Part shown: in pieces, positions 44,923 to 54,167 of the stretch
Numbering within the stretch: position 1 is the stretch's first letter
Layout: each line of letters opens with the position of its first letter
From: Candidatus Hodarchaeum mangrovi
GTDB taxonomy: Archaea > Asgardarchaeota > Heimdallarchaeia > Hodarchaeales > Hodarchaeaceae
Length of the DNA: 64,000 nucleotides
Assembly (NCBI GenBank): GCA_016839515.1
Contig: JAEOUE010000127.1
Span: forward strand, 1 to 64,000
Direction of reading: 5' to 3'
Program-made: the position numbers and the translations under genes
The notes under the pieces: model-generated
The model's input: the letters and a program-made list of their open reading frames with translations, nothing else
What the model was told of the DNA's origin: nothing
The model's database searches: none

Positions 44923-45205
44923 GCTTTGACTCTTCCCTGGTTTTTAACCTGTTATCAATTGGTCTATTAAGAAACTGGTGAAAGTCTTCTATTTCAGATG
45001 ACTGGTCTAGATTTTTAATACAGCTTTTATGTGCACTACAGGTGATTACTTTAGCATTTCTGATGACTAAATCGGGAACCCGACGATTTAACAGAAAATA
45101 ACATACGCCCCCTACTCCATAATTACCAAACTCACAAATTAAACACAATGGTGAATTAAGAAAGATTTCATCAATATATGGTTGAAGATGTAATTGATAG
45201 GTCAT
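44909..45205 (-). CDS. small cysteine-rich protein, unknown
   Basis: 98 residues. Cysteines in LCLICEF, GVCYFL and ITCSAHKSC could form one metal site. The C-terminal third is polar. It overlaps the start of the Hef-like gene by 14 bases, so the two are probably translated together. No family is recognised. The start is the ATG at 45205. Confidence 0.55.
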   Translation of the reverse strand: MTYQLHLQPYIDEIFLNSPLCLICEFGNYGVGGVCYFLLNRRVPDLVIRNAKVITCSAHKSCIKNLDQSSEIEDFHQFLNRPIDNRLKTREESKHEYG

Positions 45206-45213
45206 GAACTCTC

Positions 45214-45235
45214 ACCTAGATTTTTTCATCTAGGT
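45214..45235. promoter_or_regulatory. 8-bp perfect inverted repeat between divergent genes
   Basis: ACCTAGAT (45214-45221) and ATCTAGGT (45228-45235) are exact inverted arms around TTTTTC. The site is 9 bases upstream of the minus-strand start at 45205, where an operator could block the promoter or leader of the cysteine-rich/Hef-like pair. Confidence 0.45.
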
Positions 45236-45316
45236 ATAGAACTTCTAGTTAATATATCAAAAATCAAAATTATTATTATTTAAGCTAATTTTCCAATACT
45301 AACTTGGAGAACTTAA

Positions 45317-45838
45317 ATGTTAACTGAAACTTATCTGATAAAAGTTCTTGACACAATTCTAAAGGAACAGGTGGAATTTCTTTCTTTTCCAGAGCTGCAG
45401 ATTACCTCAAAGAACCTTGATTTAAAGAAAATTGTTGAAAAAGATCAAATCCGAATTGATCTAGCAGCATTAAATAATTTTGATGGATCTATCTATTTCT
45501 TTGAAGCAGAGACTACACTTTATAGTTTTCATCCAATATCCTATCGACATTTTTGTGACTTTTGTTATCTAGTTTGTCCAGCAGAAAGCTTTGACCTCCT
45601 TGATTCTGAATCAAAACAGCAGCAAATTAACTGGGCAGATGAAATGGGTGTAGGAATCATCACAATAACCTCAGATCGGAATGTTAACATCCGATTACGA
45701 GCGAAACGTCAAGAATTAACACCAGTGATTCGAAAAGAAGTTATAAGAATGATGGATCAACGCACTCGTATTAATTTTTCAACAATTCCTCTGTGGGAGA
45801 GAACTTTTGCCAAAAATTCTGAAGGAATGGGAGAGTAG
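45317..45838 (+). CDS. MmcB-like PD-(D/E)XK-fold DNA repair protein
   Basis: 173 residues. IRIDLAAL, GSIYFFEAET, SYRHFCDFCYLVCPAESFDLL and ADEMGVGIITI follow the order of MmcB proteins (D...E-V-K...YRAFCD-x-FYFAVP...GLIV). D48 and E63 are kept, but the lysine of E-x-K reads Glu (E65), so activity may be altered. MmcB is linked to repair of mitomycin-type damage in bacteria. It is divergent from the Hef-like operon and followed by a TPR/zinc protein 23 bases on. Confidence 0.7.
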   Translation: MLTETYLIKVLDTILKEQVEFLSFPELQITSKNLDLKKIVEKDQIRIDLAALNNFDGSIYFFEAETTLYSFHPISYRHFCDFCYLVCPAESFDLLDSESKQQQINWADEMGVGIITITSDRNVNIRLRAKRQELTPVIRKEVIRMMDQRTRINFSTIPLWERTFAKNSEGMGE

Positions 45839-45861
45839 AAAGTACGCCACGAAAAGCCAAG

Positions 45862-46332
45862 ATGTCGGTTGGAAACACAACTGATAGAAAAAAAGCAGAT
45901 TTATTCAATTCTATTGAAGATTTAATTAAAAAAGGGTATATCCAAGATGCTATCGACCATCTCGAATATCTTTATCGAACAACACCATCTATCAAACAAA
46001 CTATCCTTCTGAAATTCGCAAAGCTTTATACTCAAATCGCACAACCTGAAAAAGCACTTCTATATCTTCAGAAAATAATTCCCACTTCTGATTTACAGAC
46101 AAATGAATTAATATTTGAAAATTTAATCAAACTCGACAAGGAACGTCAAGCAATAATGTTTATCGCACGATCAGACCTTTCTATAAACCAAAAAACCATT
46201 CTCCTTAAAAATAATGGTCTTTTAAAAGAGCCTTCAGTCTTAATACAACCCGTAATCCTTCAATGTTTGAAATGTAATTCCTTCCTGTTCTTCTTGAACA
46301 ATAAATTAACCTGTCTAACCTGTAGATGCTAG
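45862..46332 (+). CDS. TPR-like protein with C-terminal zinc ribbon
   Basis: 156 residues. Helical repeats of TPR type (GYIQDAIDHLEYLYRTTPS, LLKFAKLYTQIAQPEKALLYLQKI) are followed by a short C-terminal zinc ribbon, CLKCNSFLFF...LTCLTCRC. It is likely an adaptor. It follows the MmcB-like gene on the same strand and is probably co-transcribed. Confidence 0.68.
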   Translation: MSVGNTTDRKKADLFNSIEDLIKKGYIQDAIDHLEYLYRTTPSIKQTILLKFAKLYTQIAQPEKALLYLQKIIPTSDLQTNELIFENLIKLDKERQAIMFIARSDLSINQKTILLKNNGLLKEPSVLIQPVILQCLKCNSFLFFLNNKLTCLTCRC

Positions 46333-46350
46333 CTTCCCTCAAATACTCCA

Positions 46351-47526
46351 TTAATAGTTCTCATTAATTATTGATTTTTCTTTTTGGATCATTTCACAGA
46401 GGTTTTCATCTTTTTTTTTGCTAATCTCTTCTATTAACCTATTAATAAAACTTTCATCAAATTTCTCATCTTTTTCATCCGATGATTTTAAATACTGAAC
46501 TTTAGAAAAATCAATTACAACATTCGGTTCAGACGCAGTAGATGATTCACCTGATAGGTTAGAGGGAGCCTGTTTGGCAATAAGATCTTCAGAAAGAATT
46601 GAGGTTGTTAGAGGCAGGGGTAGGTTCCCCTCTTTCTCTAAATAAGTATTAAAATATGTATTATTATGATTTTTAATATTTTGTACTTCTTCAATTGGGA
46701 TGTTTACCTCTGGATCAATCAATCCAGAATTAGCTTTCTCATTAGATTGATTTAGATCTTCTAATATGAATTCTTCCTCTGAATCAGGAAAAAGGTCAAA
46801 ATTTTTTTCAATTTCAGATTTATTATCTTTAGTGTTAAAATTATCAGTTTCAGAGTCTAAAATTTTATTATTTGTGATATTGGGCTCATTTGGAATTATA
46901 ATTTCATGAGGGGATTTTGGGGGAGAAGGTGGATCCTGATTATCAATTGCTAAAATACGTGAATTAAATTTGAATTCTGATAATCCTGATTTAGATACGG
47001 CTGAAATCACTAATCCAGGGATAACTTTTAGTAGAGTTGTCTTAAAATCTTCAAGACGTTCTTTTAGGGATAGATGAAATTCACCTAATTGTCTAGGATT
47101 TTTTATTAATTGCAGATAATTCAGATTAGGAAAATCAAGTGTCAGGTTAAAAATTGTTTTAAACGCGTCCTCTGAAACTCGGAATTCAAAGTTCGTAAGA
47201 TTTTTTACTACAGATAGTCGAAAATTCTGCGGTTTTGCATCTACTTGAAAATCTATTATTACTGTTGTTCGGTTCTCTTTAAAAGAATAGATTATCATAG
47301 CTCCTGGAATTTCTTCAGGATAGAAAATTTTTTCACTCATTTCAAGATTAGAAAAAGAAAAAAACTGATGTTGCTGTTTTAACTCAATTTCCTCTAATAT
47401 AAGCCCTATAAAGTACGCTACACCTCCTGTTAAAAAGACAATTATAATTCCAGTTTCACTAGATAAATAAATGACTACTCCGAAGAGAAATCCAATTATT
47501 GTAGTTAATGTACTTCGACAGATCAT
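46351..47526 (-). CDS. membrane-anchored protein with long low-complexity acidic tail
   Basis: 391 residues. Two hydrophobic helices lie at the N-terminus (TTIIGFLFGVVIYL and GIIIVFLTGGVAYFIGLIL). A soluble alpha/beta domain spans residues about 45-200, and then a disordered tail is rich in Asn, Ser, Glu and Asp (about 200-390). No known family. The tail would face the cytoplasm if the hairpin is inserted in the usual way. It is 41 bases downstream of the MrfA-like helicase start-to-stop direction and may share its transcript. Confidence 0.6.
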   Translation of the reverse strand: MICRSTLTTIIGFLFGVVIYLSSETGIIIVFLTGGVAYFIGLILEEIELKQQHQFFSFSNLEMSEKIFYPEEIPGAMIIYSFKENRTTVIIDFQVDAKPQNFRLSVVKNLTNFEFRVSEDAFKTIFNLTLDFPNLNYLQLIKNPRQLGEFHLSLKERLEDFKTTLLKVIPGLVISAVSKSGLSEFKFNSRILAIDNQDPPSPPKSPHEIIIPNEPNITNNKILDSETDNFNTKDNKSEIEKNFDLFPDSEEEFILEDLNQSNEKANSGLIDPEVNIPIEEVQNIKNHNNTYFNTYLEKEGNLPLPLTTSILSEDLIAKQAPSNLSGESSTASEPNVVIDFSKVQYLKSSDEKDEKFDESFINRLIEEISKKKDENLCEMIQKEKSIINENY

Positions 47527-47567
47527 CTCAAATAATATTGATCTTTTTCCTTATATATTCAGAAAAA

Positions 47568-50315
47568 TCAATGTAAAGCCTGTAAAATATCATTATAATC
47601 ATCCCCAATACTTGAAACACCACCTGAAACGATCTCATCTGCCAAGAGTTTTGCGCTCTGTTTATCTAATTGTGAATTATTATTACTACACCGTGGTAAG
47701 AAAACACATCGGGGACAACCTTCTTTACAAGAACAATCAAGGATAGAAATAATTCGATTAAACAATTCTTCTAAGTGTTGAAGTAGCATTGCACACACCC
47801 CTGATCCAGATCCTTGATCAAAAAGTAAAATATAACCAGAAGGTAACAATGTTAAACCTCCAATCTCTGTTAATTGTCCCCCAATAAAAGGAAGACTAGC
47901 ATGAAGAAGAACATGAACCAATGTGTGCAAACCGGAAGCTAAACTGGATTGATCTTGGATATGGAGCTGTGGTACTTTAAATAATATTCCTTTAGATCGT
48001 GATGAATAAAAAAGGGGATCCTGTAGCTTTTGGACACTGGTACCAGAGGGAATTTCCAAGGTATAACCATAAACAGTCCATAATATTTTGACTTCAACAT
48101 AACCAGCTTCGATTCCTAAAACGACCTGTTTCTTCAAAATAGAGAGGATCTCTGGTTTCATAGAAGAGAGGGGAAAAGTGGATCCCCAAACATTTTTTGG
48201 TTTAATTAATTCAGCACTTCCTCTTAAACCACTAAAATAAAAACTAGAAACTTTATAGCGGATTCCTCCTGCGTAATAGAATGCTCCAGGGTGTAGTTCA
48301 AACATCGCAAGTGGCATGGCTCTTCGACCAATAGTTTTTCCTCCCTTCAATCGGATAAAAACTTCATGATTTTTTCCACGAATTGAATATCTCTGAGCTT
48401 TTTCTCTACCAGCTTCTGTTGGAGTGAGCCATATCTCATCTTTCACCATTAAGTAGTTCTCTTTGACCAATCTATTCAATACAGTATAAAAAGGAGGAAA
48501 TTCTAAGGGACTAATTGATATATCGCGATCTAACGCCGTACAAAGGAGCTGATGTTCTGCAACAAATGGATTTGAAGGATCGAAGTACACATCCTCAACA
48601 TCAGTATAATATGTTGCTGGGTTTTCCAGATAAAATTGACTTATTGGATCATCAGCATTCAGGAGAATAATAGCAATAGCTTCTTGACCTGATCGTCCAG
48701 CACGACCAATTCGCTGCATAGCACGATTAACAGCAATTGGAGGAGTTATTACAACATTGATATCTCCAATATCTATCCCTAATTCAAGGGTTGGTGTTGC
48801 TAAAAGTACATTCAATAACCCTTCACGAAAATTATGTTCGACCTCCTCTCTCATGCTTTTTGATAATCCTGCACGGTGTATAGCAACCTTTCGATCTTTT
48901 CCTCCAAGTTTTTGATAAAGGAATTCAACCTTACGATGGCTATCTTGAAAGATTAACATCTTACCATAAGATTTGATACTATTAACTAAAGACACTAAGC
49001 TATCGGTTGTAGATATAGATGGGTAAGGAGAAAGTATCAAAAAATGCAATTTACCTCTTTTTCCATTTTCGCATTCTATTACCTTAATTGGTCTCTCAAG
49101 CAACATTGATACGAAGTTTGATGCATTTGCTACAGTAGCTGAGGAACCAATGAATTGAATTTTGGTTTGAATGACTCTTTCTAACCTTTTCAAGATAAAA
49201 TACATATTGCTTCCTAAAGTTCCCGAGTAAGAATGTATTTCGTCTAGTATGACTAGTTTCACTGATGCTAATAGTTCTTGAAATCTTAAAGCGTTTTTTC
49301 CTATTCCTAAATGATAATTTAATATATCTGGGTTCGTGATCAGAATTTCAGGAGGATTAACATAAATTTTTTTTCTTTGATAATGACTAGTATCACCATC
49401 AAATACACTAACTGTTAATCCAACCTTTTCTGCGAGATCCACAATCTTTCGATGTTGATCCTTTGCAAGTGCTTTCATTGGATAGATAAGTAGCAACTGA
49501 ACTCCATAACCTTTGAATCTTTTCACTTTCTCTAAAGCTGGAAGGAGAAATGCTTCTGTTTTTCCATTTCCTGTTGGTGCTACAATACAAACATCTTCAC
49601 CTCGAATAATAATTTCAAATGCTTCTTTTTGAAACTTAAATAAGTGAGATATACCTTTTTCAATAAAAAATCGTTTTATCTCTGGATCTAGATCTGCCTT
49701 ATCAATTGAAATCCCATTTTCTCCTGACTGTTCTGGGAAAAGACGGTAATCGACAATTTGATGTTGATTATGATTTATAATTTTTCTAATTGGGAATGGA
49801 ATCTGTTCCATAGGAATATTATAGATAACAGCAAATGAATTTAAATTTAAAACTGTGGAAGGTGCAGTCTTTTTCAGTTGTAATCCATCTTGAAGTCCCA
49901 ATTCTTGAACTTGTGGAATAGGCTTCAATTTTCCTGAACTTTTCAAACGTAGTTTTGTTGCTTTTTGTAATTGTGGACTTCCTCCTCCGAAAGAATAGTA
50001 TTTTCTAAGACAAATTTCACCTTTCTGTATATCTTTTAACTTGAAATACAATTTACTTAATTCTTTCCAAGTTTGGCTATGAGTTCTATCAATTTCTAGA
50101 ATGCGTGCATAAAATTTCTTAGCTAATCCAACCTGTTTTAATTTAATTAATAATTGAGCGCATTCACTTAGAAGATCAAGAGGTATGCTATCTACTTTGA
50201 GAAATCGTTGAACTCGTTCTAAAAAATCTCTAACATTCTTTGTTTCTTGATATTCGGTATACCATTCGTAATATTGGGTCCAATAAGGGTGCTCCTTTAC
50301 TTTTAGTGTTGACAT
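47568..50315 (-). CDS. MrfA/Hrq1-type SF2 helicase with N-terminal TPR-like domain and DUF1998
   Basis: 915 residues. Residues 1-120 contain TPR-like repeats (AQLLIKLKQVGLAKKFYARI, LSKLYFKLKDIQKGEICLRK). The helicase core follows: IVAPTGNGKTEAF (Walker A, 246-253), LVILDEIHSYSG (DEIH box), GSSATVANA, LLATPTLELGIDIGD and QRIGRAGRSG. The C-terminal DUF1998 (zinc) region has CSCKEGCPRCVFLPRC. MrfA and Hrq1 are 3'-5' helicases in repair of mitomycin and crosslink damage. The TPR part is an addition to the family. It fits with the MmcB-like protein 2 kb away. Confidence 0.88.
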   Translation of the reverse strand: MSTLKVKEHPYWTQYYEWYTEYQETKNVRDFLERVQRFLKVDSIPLDLLSECAQLLIKLKQVGLAKKFYARILEIDRTHSQTWKELSKLYFKLKDIQKGEICLRKYYSFGGGSPQLQKATKLRLKSSGKLKPIPQVQELGLQDGLQLKKTAPSTVLNLNSFAVIYNIPMEQIPFPIRKIINHNQHQIVDYRLFPEQSGENGISIDKADLDPEIKRFFIEKGISHLFKFQKEAFEIIIRGEDVCIVAPTGNGKTEAFLLPALEKVKRFKGYGVQLLLIYPMKALAKDQHRKIVDLAEKVGLTVSVFDGDTSHYQRKKIYVNPPEILITNPDILNYHLGIGKNALRFQELLASVKLVILDEIHSYSGTLGSNMYFILKRLERVIQTKIQFIGSSATVANASNFVSMLLERPIKVIECENGKRGKLHFLILSPYPSISTTDSLVSLVNSIKSYGKMLIFQDSHRKVEFLYQKLGGKDRKVAIHRAGLSKSMREEVEHNFREGLLNVLLATPTLELGIDIGDINVVITPPIAVNRAMQRIGRAGRSGQEAIAIILLNADDPISQFYLENPATYYTDVEDVYFDPSNPFVAEHQLLCTALDRDISISPLEFPPFYTVLNRLVKENYLMVKDEIWLTPTEAGREKAQRYSIRGKNHEVFIRLKGGKTIGRRAMPLAMFELHPGAFYYAGGIRYKVSSFYFSGLRGSAELIKPKNVWGSTFPLSSMKPEILSILKKQVVLGIEAGYVEVKILWTVYGYTLEIPSGTSVQKLQDPLFYSSRSKGILFKVPQLHIQDQSSLASGLHTLVHVLLHASLPFIGGQLTEIGGLTLLPSGYILLFDQGSGSGVCAMLLQHLEELFNRIISILDCSCKEGCPRCVFLPRCSNNNSQLDKQSAKLLADEIVSGGVSSIGDDYNDILQALH

Positions 50316-50412
50316 AACTACTTCAGTAGCTATTGACCTTTTAGCTTAAGTATTCAAAACCAATGTTGCTACTTTTCCAAGGGATTTTGTCTTCCCATTC
50401 TAAAAATCATTT

Positions 50413-50429
50413 TTTCGAATATATAAACT
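50413..50429 (+). promoter_or_regulatory. TATA/BRE promoter core of the LuxE-LuxC genes
   Basis: TTTCGAATATATAAACT, identical to 27703-27719, ends 48 bases before the ATG at 50478. The minus-strand helicase starts at 50315, so the site lies in the divergent gap. Confidence 0.55.
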
Positions 50430-50477
50430 AAATGAGTATTATTGTCTACTGAATAGAAATATTCAAGATATAGGAGT

Positions 50478-51914
50478 ATGAAGATTGTGATAATAAGCCA
50501 AAAAATCCTCAGAGATGAGACTTATTCTCATTTTTTGAATGATCCATCCAATTTTGTAAAGGCATCTAATGAGGACCTGTGGTCTCTCGACCCAACTATT
50601 ATTATTCAAATCCAACTTGAACATCTTAAAAAACGCTTTAATTATTTTTTCTCCCGAATTCAGGCTTTAAAGATATTAGCTTCAGAACAGGGAATTTCAA
50701 AAATTGAAACATTGGAAGATATAATACCTATACTCTTTAGTCATACGGTTTATAAGTCTTATCCACTCTCTTTAATTGAAAAAAAACGATTTCATTCCCT
50801 TACTCAGTGGTTAGATAAATTGACTATCCACAACCTGTCCATAATAGATACATCAAACTGTAATACTATTGATGAATGGCTAGAACGTTTAGAACAGCAA
50901 TCAGATCTACAAGTAGTTCATTCCTCCGGTACATCTGGGAAATTATCTTTTCTTCCCCGAAGTGAATCAGAAATGGAGAATTTTAAAAATGCATTTTACT
51001 TATTTGTTGAAGTTTTAACAGGGGTAGATGCTCATGTCACGAATCTTCCAGTTTTCTTTCCAAGTTATCAGAATGGTCGTCAATTAGCTCAACGTGTTCT
51101 AGGAAGATATGGCCCTTTACTTGCTGGATCTCTAGATGAATATCATACTGCATTTCCAGGTTTTATGTCTGCAGACTTCATGTCATTAGCAGGAAGGGTG
51201 CAAGCAGCTAAATCAAAAGGAGAACTTGGGAAGCTTCAAATGATTAAGGCTGTAACCTATAATAAAGGAGAATTACTGAAATTGAAAAGAAATAGATCTA
51301 AATTTCTAGATGAGTTTTTTCAAAATATGATAGAAAATTATCATGGAAAACAGGTATTTTTGATGGGTACGTTCCCTACTCTTATTGAAGCAGCATTTGA
51401 AGGTGAGAAACGAGGATTACGATCTATCTTTGCCCCCAATAGTGCTATTGTAACTGGAGGAGGCATGAAAGGAAAAAAATATCCTGAAGATTGGTACAAA
51501 AGGACATGTGCTTTTTATGGCGTAAAAGCTATTAGAGATGGATATGGGATGACTGAAACAACTGGATATATGCCAAGTTGTGAGCTTAACCATTATCATA
51601 TTTATCCCTTCTTAATCCCCTTTGTATTAGATCCACAAACAGGTACATCTCTCCCTCGAATTGGTAGTCAAACTGGTCGTTTTGCCTTCTATGATCTGCT
51701 CACCGAGAGCTATTGGGGTGGTTTTATTACTGGTGATGAAGTTACCCTTAATTTCACGGATCAATGTAATTGTGGACGAAAAGGTCCTTGGCTTGAAAAA
51801 AAAATCCAACGTTATAGTGAAAAACAAAATGGCGATGATAAGATAAGTTGTGCTGGTGTCCAAGACGCTTATGATAATTTCATTGATTATCTTTTAGAAT
51901 CCTTAGAGGAATAA
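50478..51914 (+). CDS. luxE: LuxE-like acyl-protein synthetase (ANL superfamily)
   Basis: 478 residues. VVHSSGTSGKLSFLPRSESE (P-loop, from residue 147) and DGYGMTETTGYMPS are the adenylation motifs; the overall layout, with a long N-terminal helical part and no full AMP-ligase C-terminal domain, is that of LuxE. In luminous bacteria LuxE activates a fatty acid as acyl-AMP and passes the acyl group to LuxC. The next gene, 29 bases on, encodes the LuxC homolog, which makes the assignment strong. Here luciferase genes are absent. The product would be an acyl group for aldehyde formation. Confidence 0.82.
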   Translation: MKIVIISQKILRDETYSHFLNDPSNFVKASNEDLWSLDPTIIIQIQLEHLKKRFNYFFSRIQALKILASEQGISKIETLEDIIPILFSHTVYKSYPLSLIEKKRFHSLTQWLDKLTIHNLSIIDTSNCNTIDEWLERLEQQSDLQVVHSSGTSGKLSFLPRSESEMENFKNAFYLFVEVLTGVDAHVTNLPVFFPSYQNGRQLAQRVLGRYGPLLAGSLDEYHTAFPGFMSADFMSLAGRVQAAKSKGELGKLQMIKAVTYNKGELLKLKRNRSKFLDEFFQNMIENYHGKQVFLMGTFPTLIEAAFEGEKRGLRSIFAPNSAIVTGGGMKGKKYPEDWYKRTCAFYGVKAIRDGYGMTETTGYMPSCELNHYHIYPFLIPFVLDPQTGTSLPRIGSQTGRFAFYDLLTESYWGGFITGDEVTLNFTDQCNCGRKGPWLEKKIQRYSEKQNGDDKISCAGVQDAYDNFIDYLLESLEE

Positions 51915-51943
51915 TCCACCCTATTCATCTTCTTGGTGAGTAT

Positions 51944-53416
51944 ATGCAGTTAATCTATCCCTTTAAATCTTCTGTTGAAACAATAAAATTAGATGAATCA
52001 TATCAGATTCCTATTATTGCTAGAGGACGTGTAATTACAGAATATTCGCAATCTTTTGGGGGAAGATATGGAGCTACGACTTTTATCACCCCAGATTGTA
52101 AAAAATATTTACAATCAATTGTTCAATCTAATCCTTCTGCTTTAAAAGGACTTTACAATCTGTCAATTGATGAAATTCTTGATTTTTTACATGATTTTGG
52201 CCAACATTTGACTTTAGGAGAGAATGAATATTTGAATCAAGCATTTGAGCATAGTTGTGAAGCATCAGGTCTCACAGCTCCAGTTTTAAGAAATATATAT
52301 GATTCTCTTTCTCTTTTCCTTAATAAAAATGTTCTTCGTGAGATGCTTGAAAAAAGAATTGGTATTCGTTATCTTGAAGAATGGGTTCCAACTGAGTTAA
52401 TTGACGGACGCACTGTTTATATCAGAGCTTTTGGATCAAGGACAGTTCATATTATCGCAGGCAATGTTCCTCTTGTTGCAGTAGGAACTATTGCACGTAG
52501 CTGTGCTACTCGATGTGATACTATCATTAAACTTCCGTCTAATGACCCTTTTACAGCAATTGCACTGGTTCGTACAATGATTGACATGGAACCAAATCAC
52601 CCTATCACTAAATCCATTTCAGTAGCTTATTGGAAAGGTGGAGATGTTAATTTTGAGCAGAAATTATATAGACCTGAAAATATTGAGAAAATTATTGCAT
52701 GGGGGGGATTTGCTTCCATAAAGCATATTACGCGCTATTTACAGCCAGGAATTGATCTTATTACATTAGATCCAAAATTAAGTACCTCAATTATAGGTAT
52801 GGAAGCTTTTTCTGATGAAAATACTCTCCGTACTGTAGCCCAGCGTGCTGCAATTGATGTTGGAGCTTTTAATCAGGAAGCTTGTGTGAATAGTAGAATA
52901 ATTTACGTCCAATCAGGTACCGATCCTGAAGGTATCAAAAAATTGAATATATTGGCCGCTTACCTTTACTATTCTCTACTAAAACTTCCTAGCAATGTTT
53001 CTACCCCCAGTAAGGCGATAAATCCTGAAGTGAATGCATTAATTGATGGATTACGTCTTAATAACGATTTTTACAGAATTTTCGGTGGCGAAAATAATGA
53101 AGGATGTGTCATTGTCTCTCAGTTTGATGAACCAGTTGATTTTTCAACCAAGCTTTGTGGTCGTATTGTAAATTTAGTACCCATCGATGATTTACAAACT
53201 GCGATTAAATCAGTAAATAGTTATACACAAACTGTTGGAGTTTATCCTGAACAGCTGAAAAAGGAAATTCGTGACGATTTAATATTACACGGTGTCCAAC
53301 GAATTGTTAGTTTAGGTTTTGCTACCATGGGTTCATTTGGTACTCCTCAAGATGGTATTGAACCTCTACGTCGTATATGCAAATGGATTATGGATGAATC
53401 AAGTATACCTTCTTAA
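51944..53416 (+). CDS. luxC: LuxC-like acyl-CoA reductase
   Basis: 490 residues, the usual LuxC length. HIIAGNVPLVAVGTIARSCATR and KLPSNDPFTAIALVRTM form the nucleotide-binding region, and C314 (NQEACVNSR) matches the catalytic cysteine that takes the acyl group. The family reduces acyl-protein or acyl-CoA to the aldehyde with NADPH. Without luxA or luxB the aldehyde could feed lipid, alcohol or hydrocarbon synthesis, or be a substrate for the tungsten oxidoreductase in another part of the window. It is co-oriented with and close to the luxE homolog. Confidence 0.87.
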   Translation: MQLIYPFKSSVETIKLDESYQIPIIARGRVITEYSQSFGGRYGATTFITPDCKKYLQSIVQSNPSALKGLYNLSIDEILDFLHDFGQHLTLGENEYLNQAFEHSCEASGLTAPVLRNIYDSLSLFLNKNVLREMLEKRIGIRYLEEWVPTELIDGRTVYIRAFGSRTVHIIAGNVPLVAVGTIARSCATRCDTIIKLPSNDPFTAIALVRTMIDMEPNHPITKSISVAYWKGGDVNFEQKLYRPENIEKIIAWGGFASIKHITRYLQPGIDLITLDPKLSTSIIGMEAFSDENTLRTVAQRAAIDVGAFNQEACVNSRIIYVQSGTDPEGIKKLNILAAYLYYSLLKLPSNVSTPSKAINPEVNALIDGLRLNNDFYRIFGGENNEGCVIVSQFDEPVDFSTKLCGRIVNLVPIDDLQTAIKSVNSYTQTVGVYPEQLKKEIRDDLILHGVQRIVSLGFATMGSFGTPQDGIEPLRRICKWIMDESSIPS

Positions 53417-53503
53417 ATGATTTCCAGTTTTTTTCTCTGTTTGCAGTAAACAAATCCTTTTTTATATGATAATATTTTTGTATTTTAAAAGAGGTTTTAT
53501 TAT

Positions 53504-54154
53504 ATGAATCAGGAGTCTCCTTCTCCTCCTTCTCTTCGCAATATCTTGAATGAAATAAACTCTTTATCAGGATATCGTCGTGCAGAAATAATAAAACAAT
53601 TAGGTCAAATGGATCTTCAAATTCAAGATATACCACTAGAAATCCATACAGCTTTAGAAAAAGCGCTTTTAGATCCAATGCCCGAGGTCCGAAAGGAAAC
53701 AATTATGGCTTTAACTTTTTTAGAGGGAAATATTGCCTTTCCTTTAATAGAACCGCTTTTAGAAGATCCAGAAATTTCAGTTGTAGGTACAGTGATAGCT
53801 GCTATTGGTTTTCTGAAATTTAATCCTTCTCCTGAACTTATTAATAAATTAATTGCATTCATGAGCTCACCTAATCCAGAGATCCGAGATAGAACAGCAA
53901 GAGCCATTGGACGATTAAAGATCCAAAGCGCATCAGAGTCACTTATTAACTTAGCTAGTAATGATCCTTCTCCTGTAGTCCGTGCAGGAGCATTAGTTGG
54001 TCTTGGAATGCTTGGGAAGAATAGTGATCCAAGCGATCAAACACTATACTATAAACTTCTTCAATTGTTAGAATCTGAGACTTCACATCTAGTTATATCA
54101 GCAATTAAAGAGACTTTGACCATTATTAAGAATCCATTGGACACTGATCGCTAA
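53504..54154 (+). CDS. HEAT-repeat protein
   Basis: 216 residues. Three to four HEAT/PBS-lyase-type repeats: ALLDPMPEVRKETIMAL, LLEDPEISVVGTVIAAIG, FMSSPNPEIRDRTARAIGRL and LASNDPSPVVRAGALVGLG. These are binding scaffolds; no enzyme site. It follows the luxC gene after 87 bases and has its own T-rich upstream stretch, so it may be separate. Confidence 0.83.
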   Translation: MNQESPSPPSLRNILNEINSLSGYRRAEIIKQLGQMDLQIQDIPLEIHTALEKALLDPMPEVRKETIMALTFLEGNIAFPLIEPLLEDPEISVVGTVIAAIGFLKFNPSPELINKLIAFMSSPNPEIRDRTARAIGRLKIQSASESLINLASNDPSPVVRAGALVGLGMLGKNSDPSDQTLYYKLLQLLESETSHLVISAIKETLTIIKNPLDTDR

Positions 54155-54167
54155 TAGAACGTCTAAA

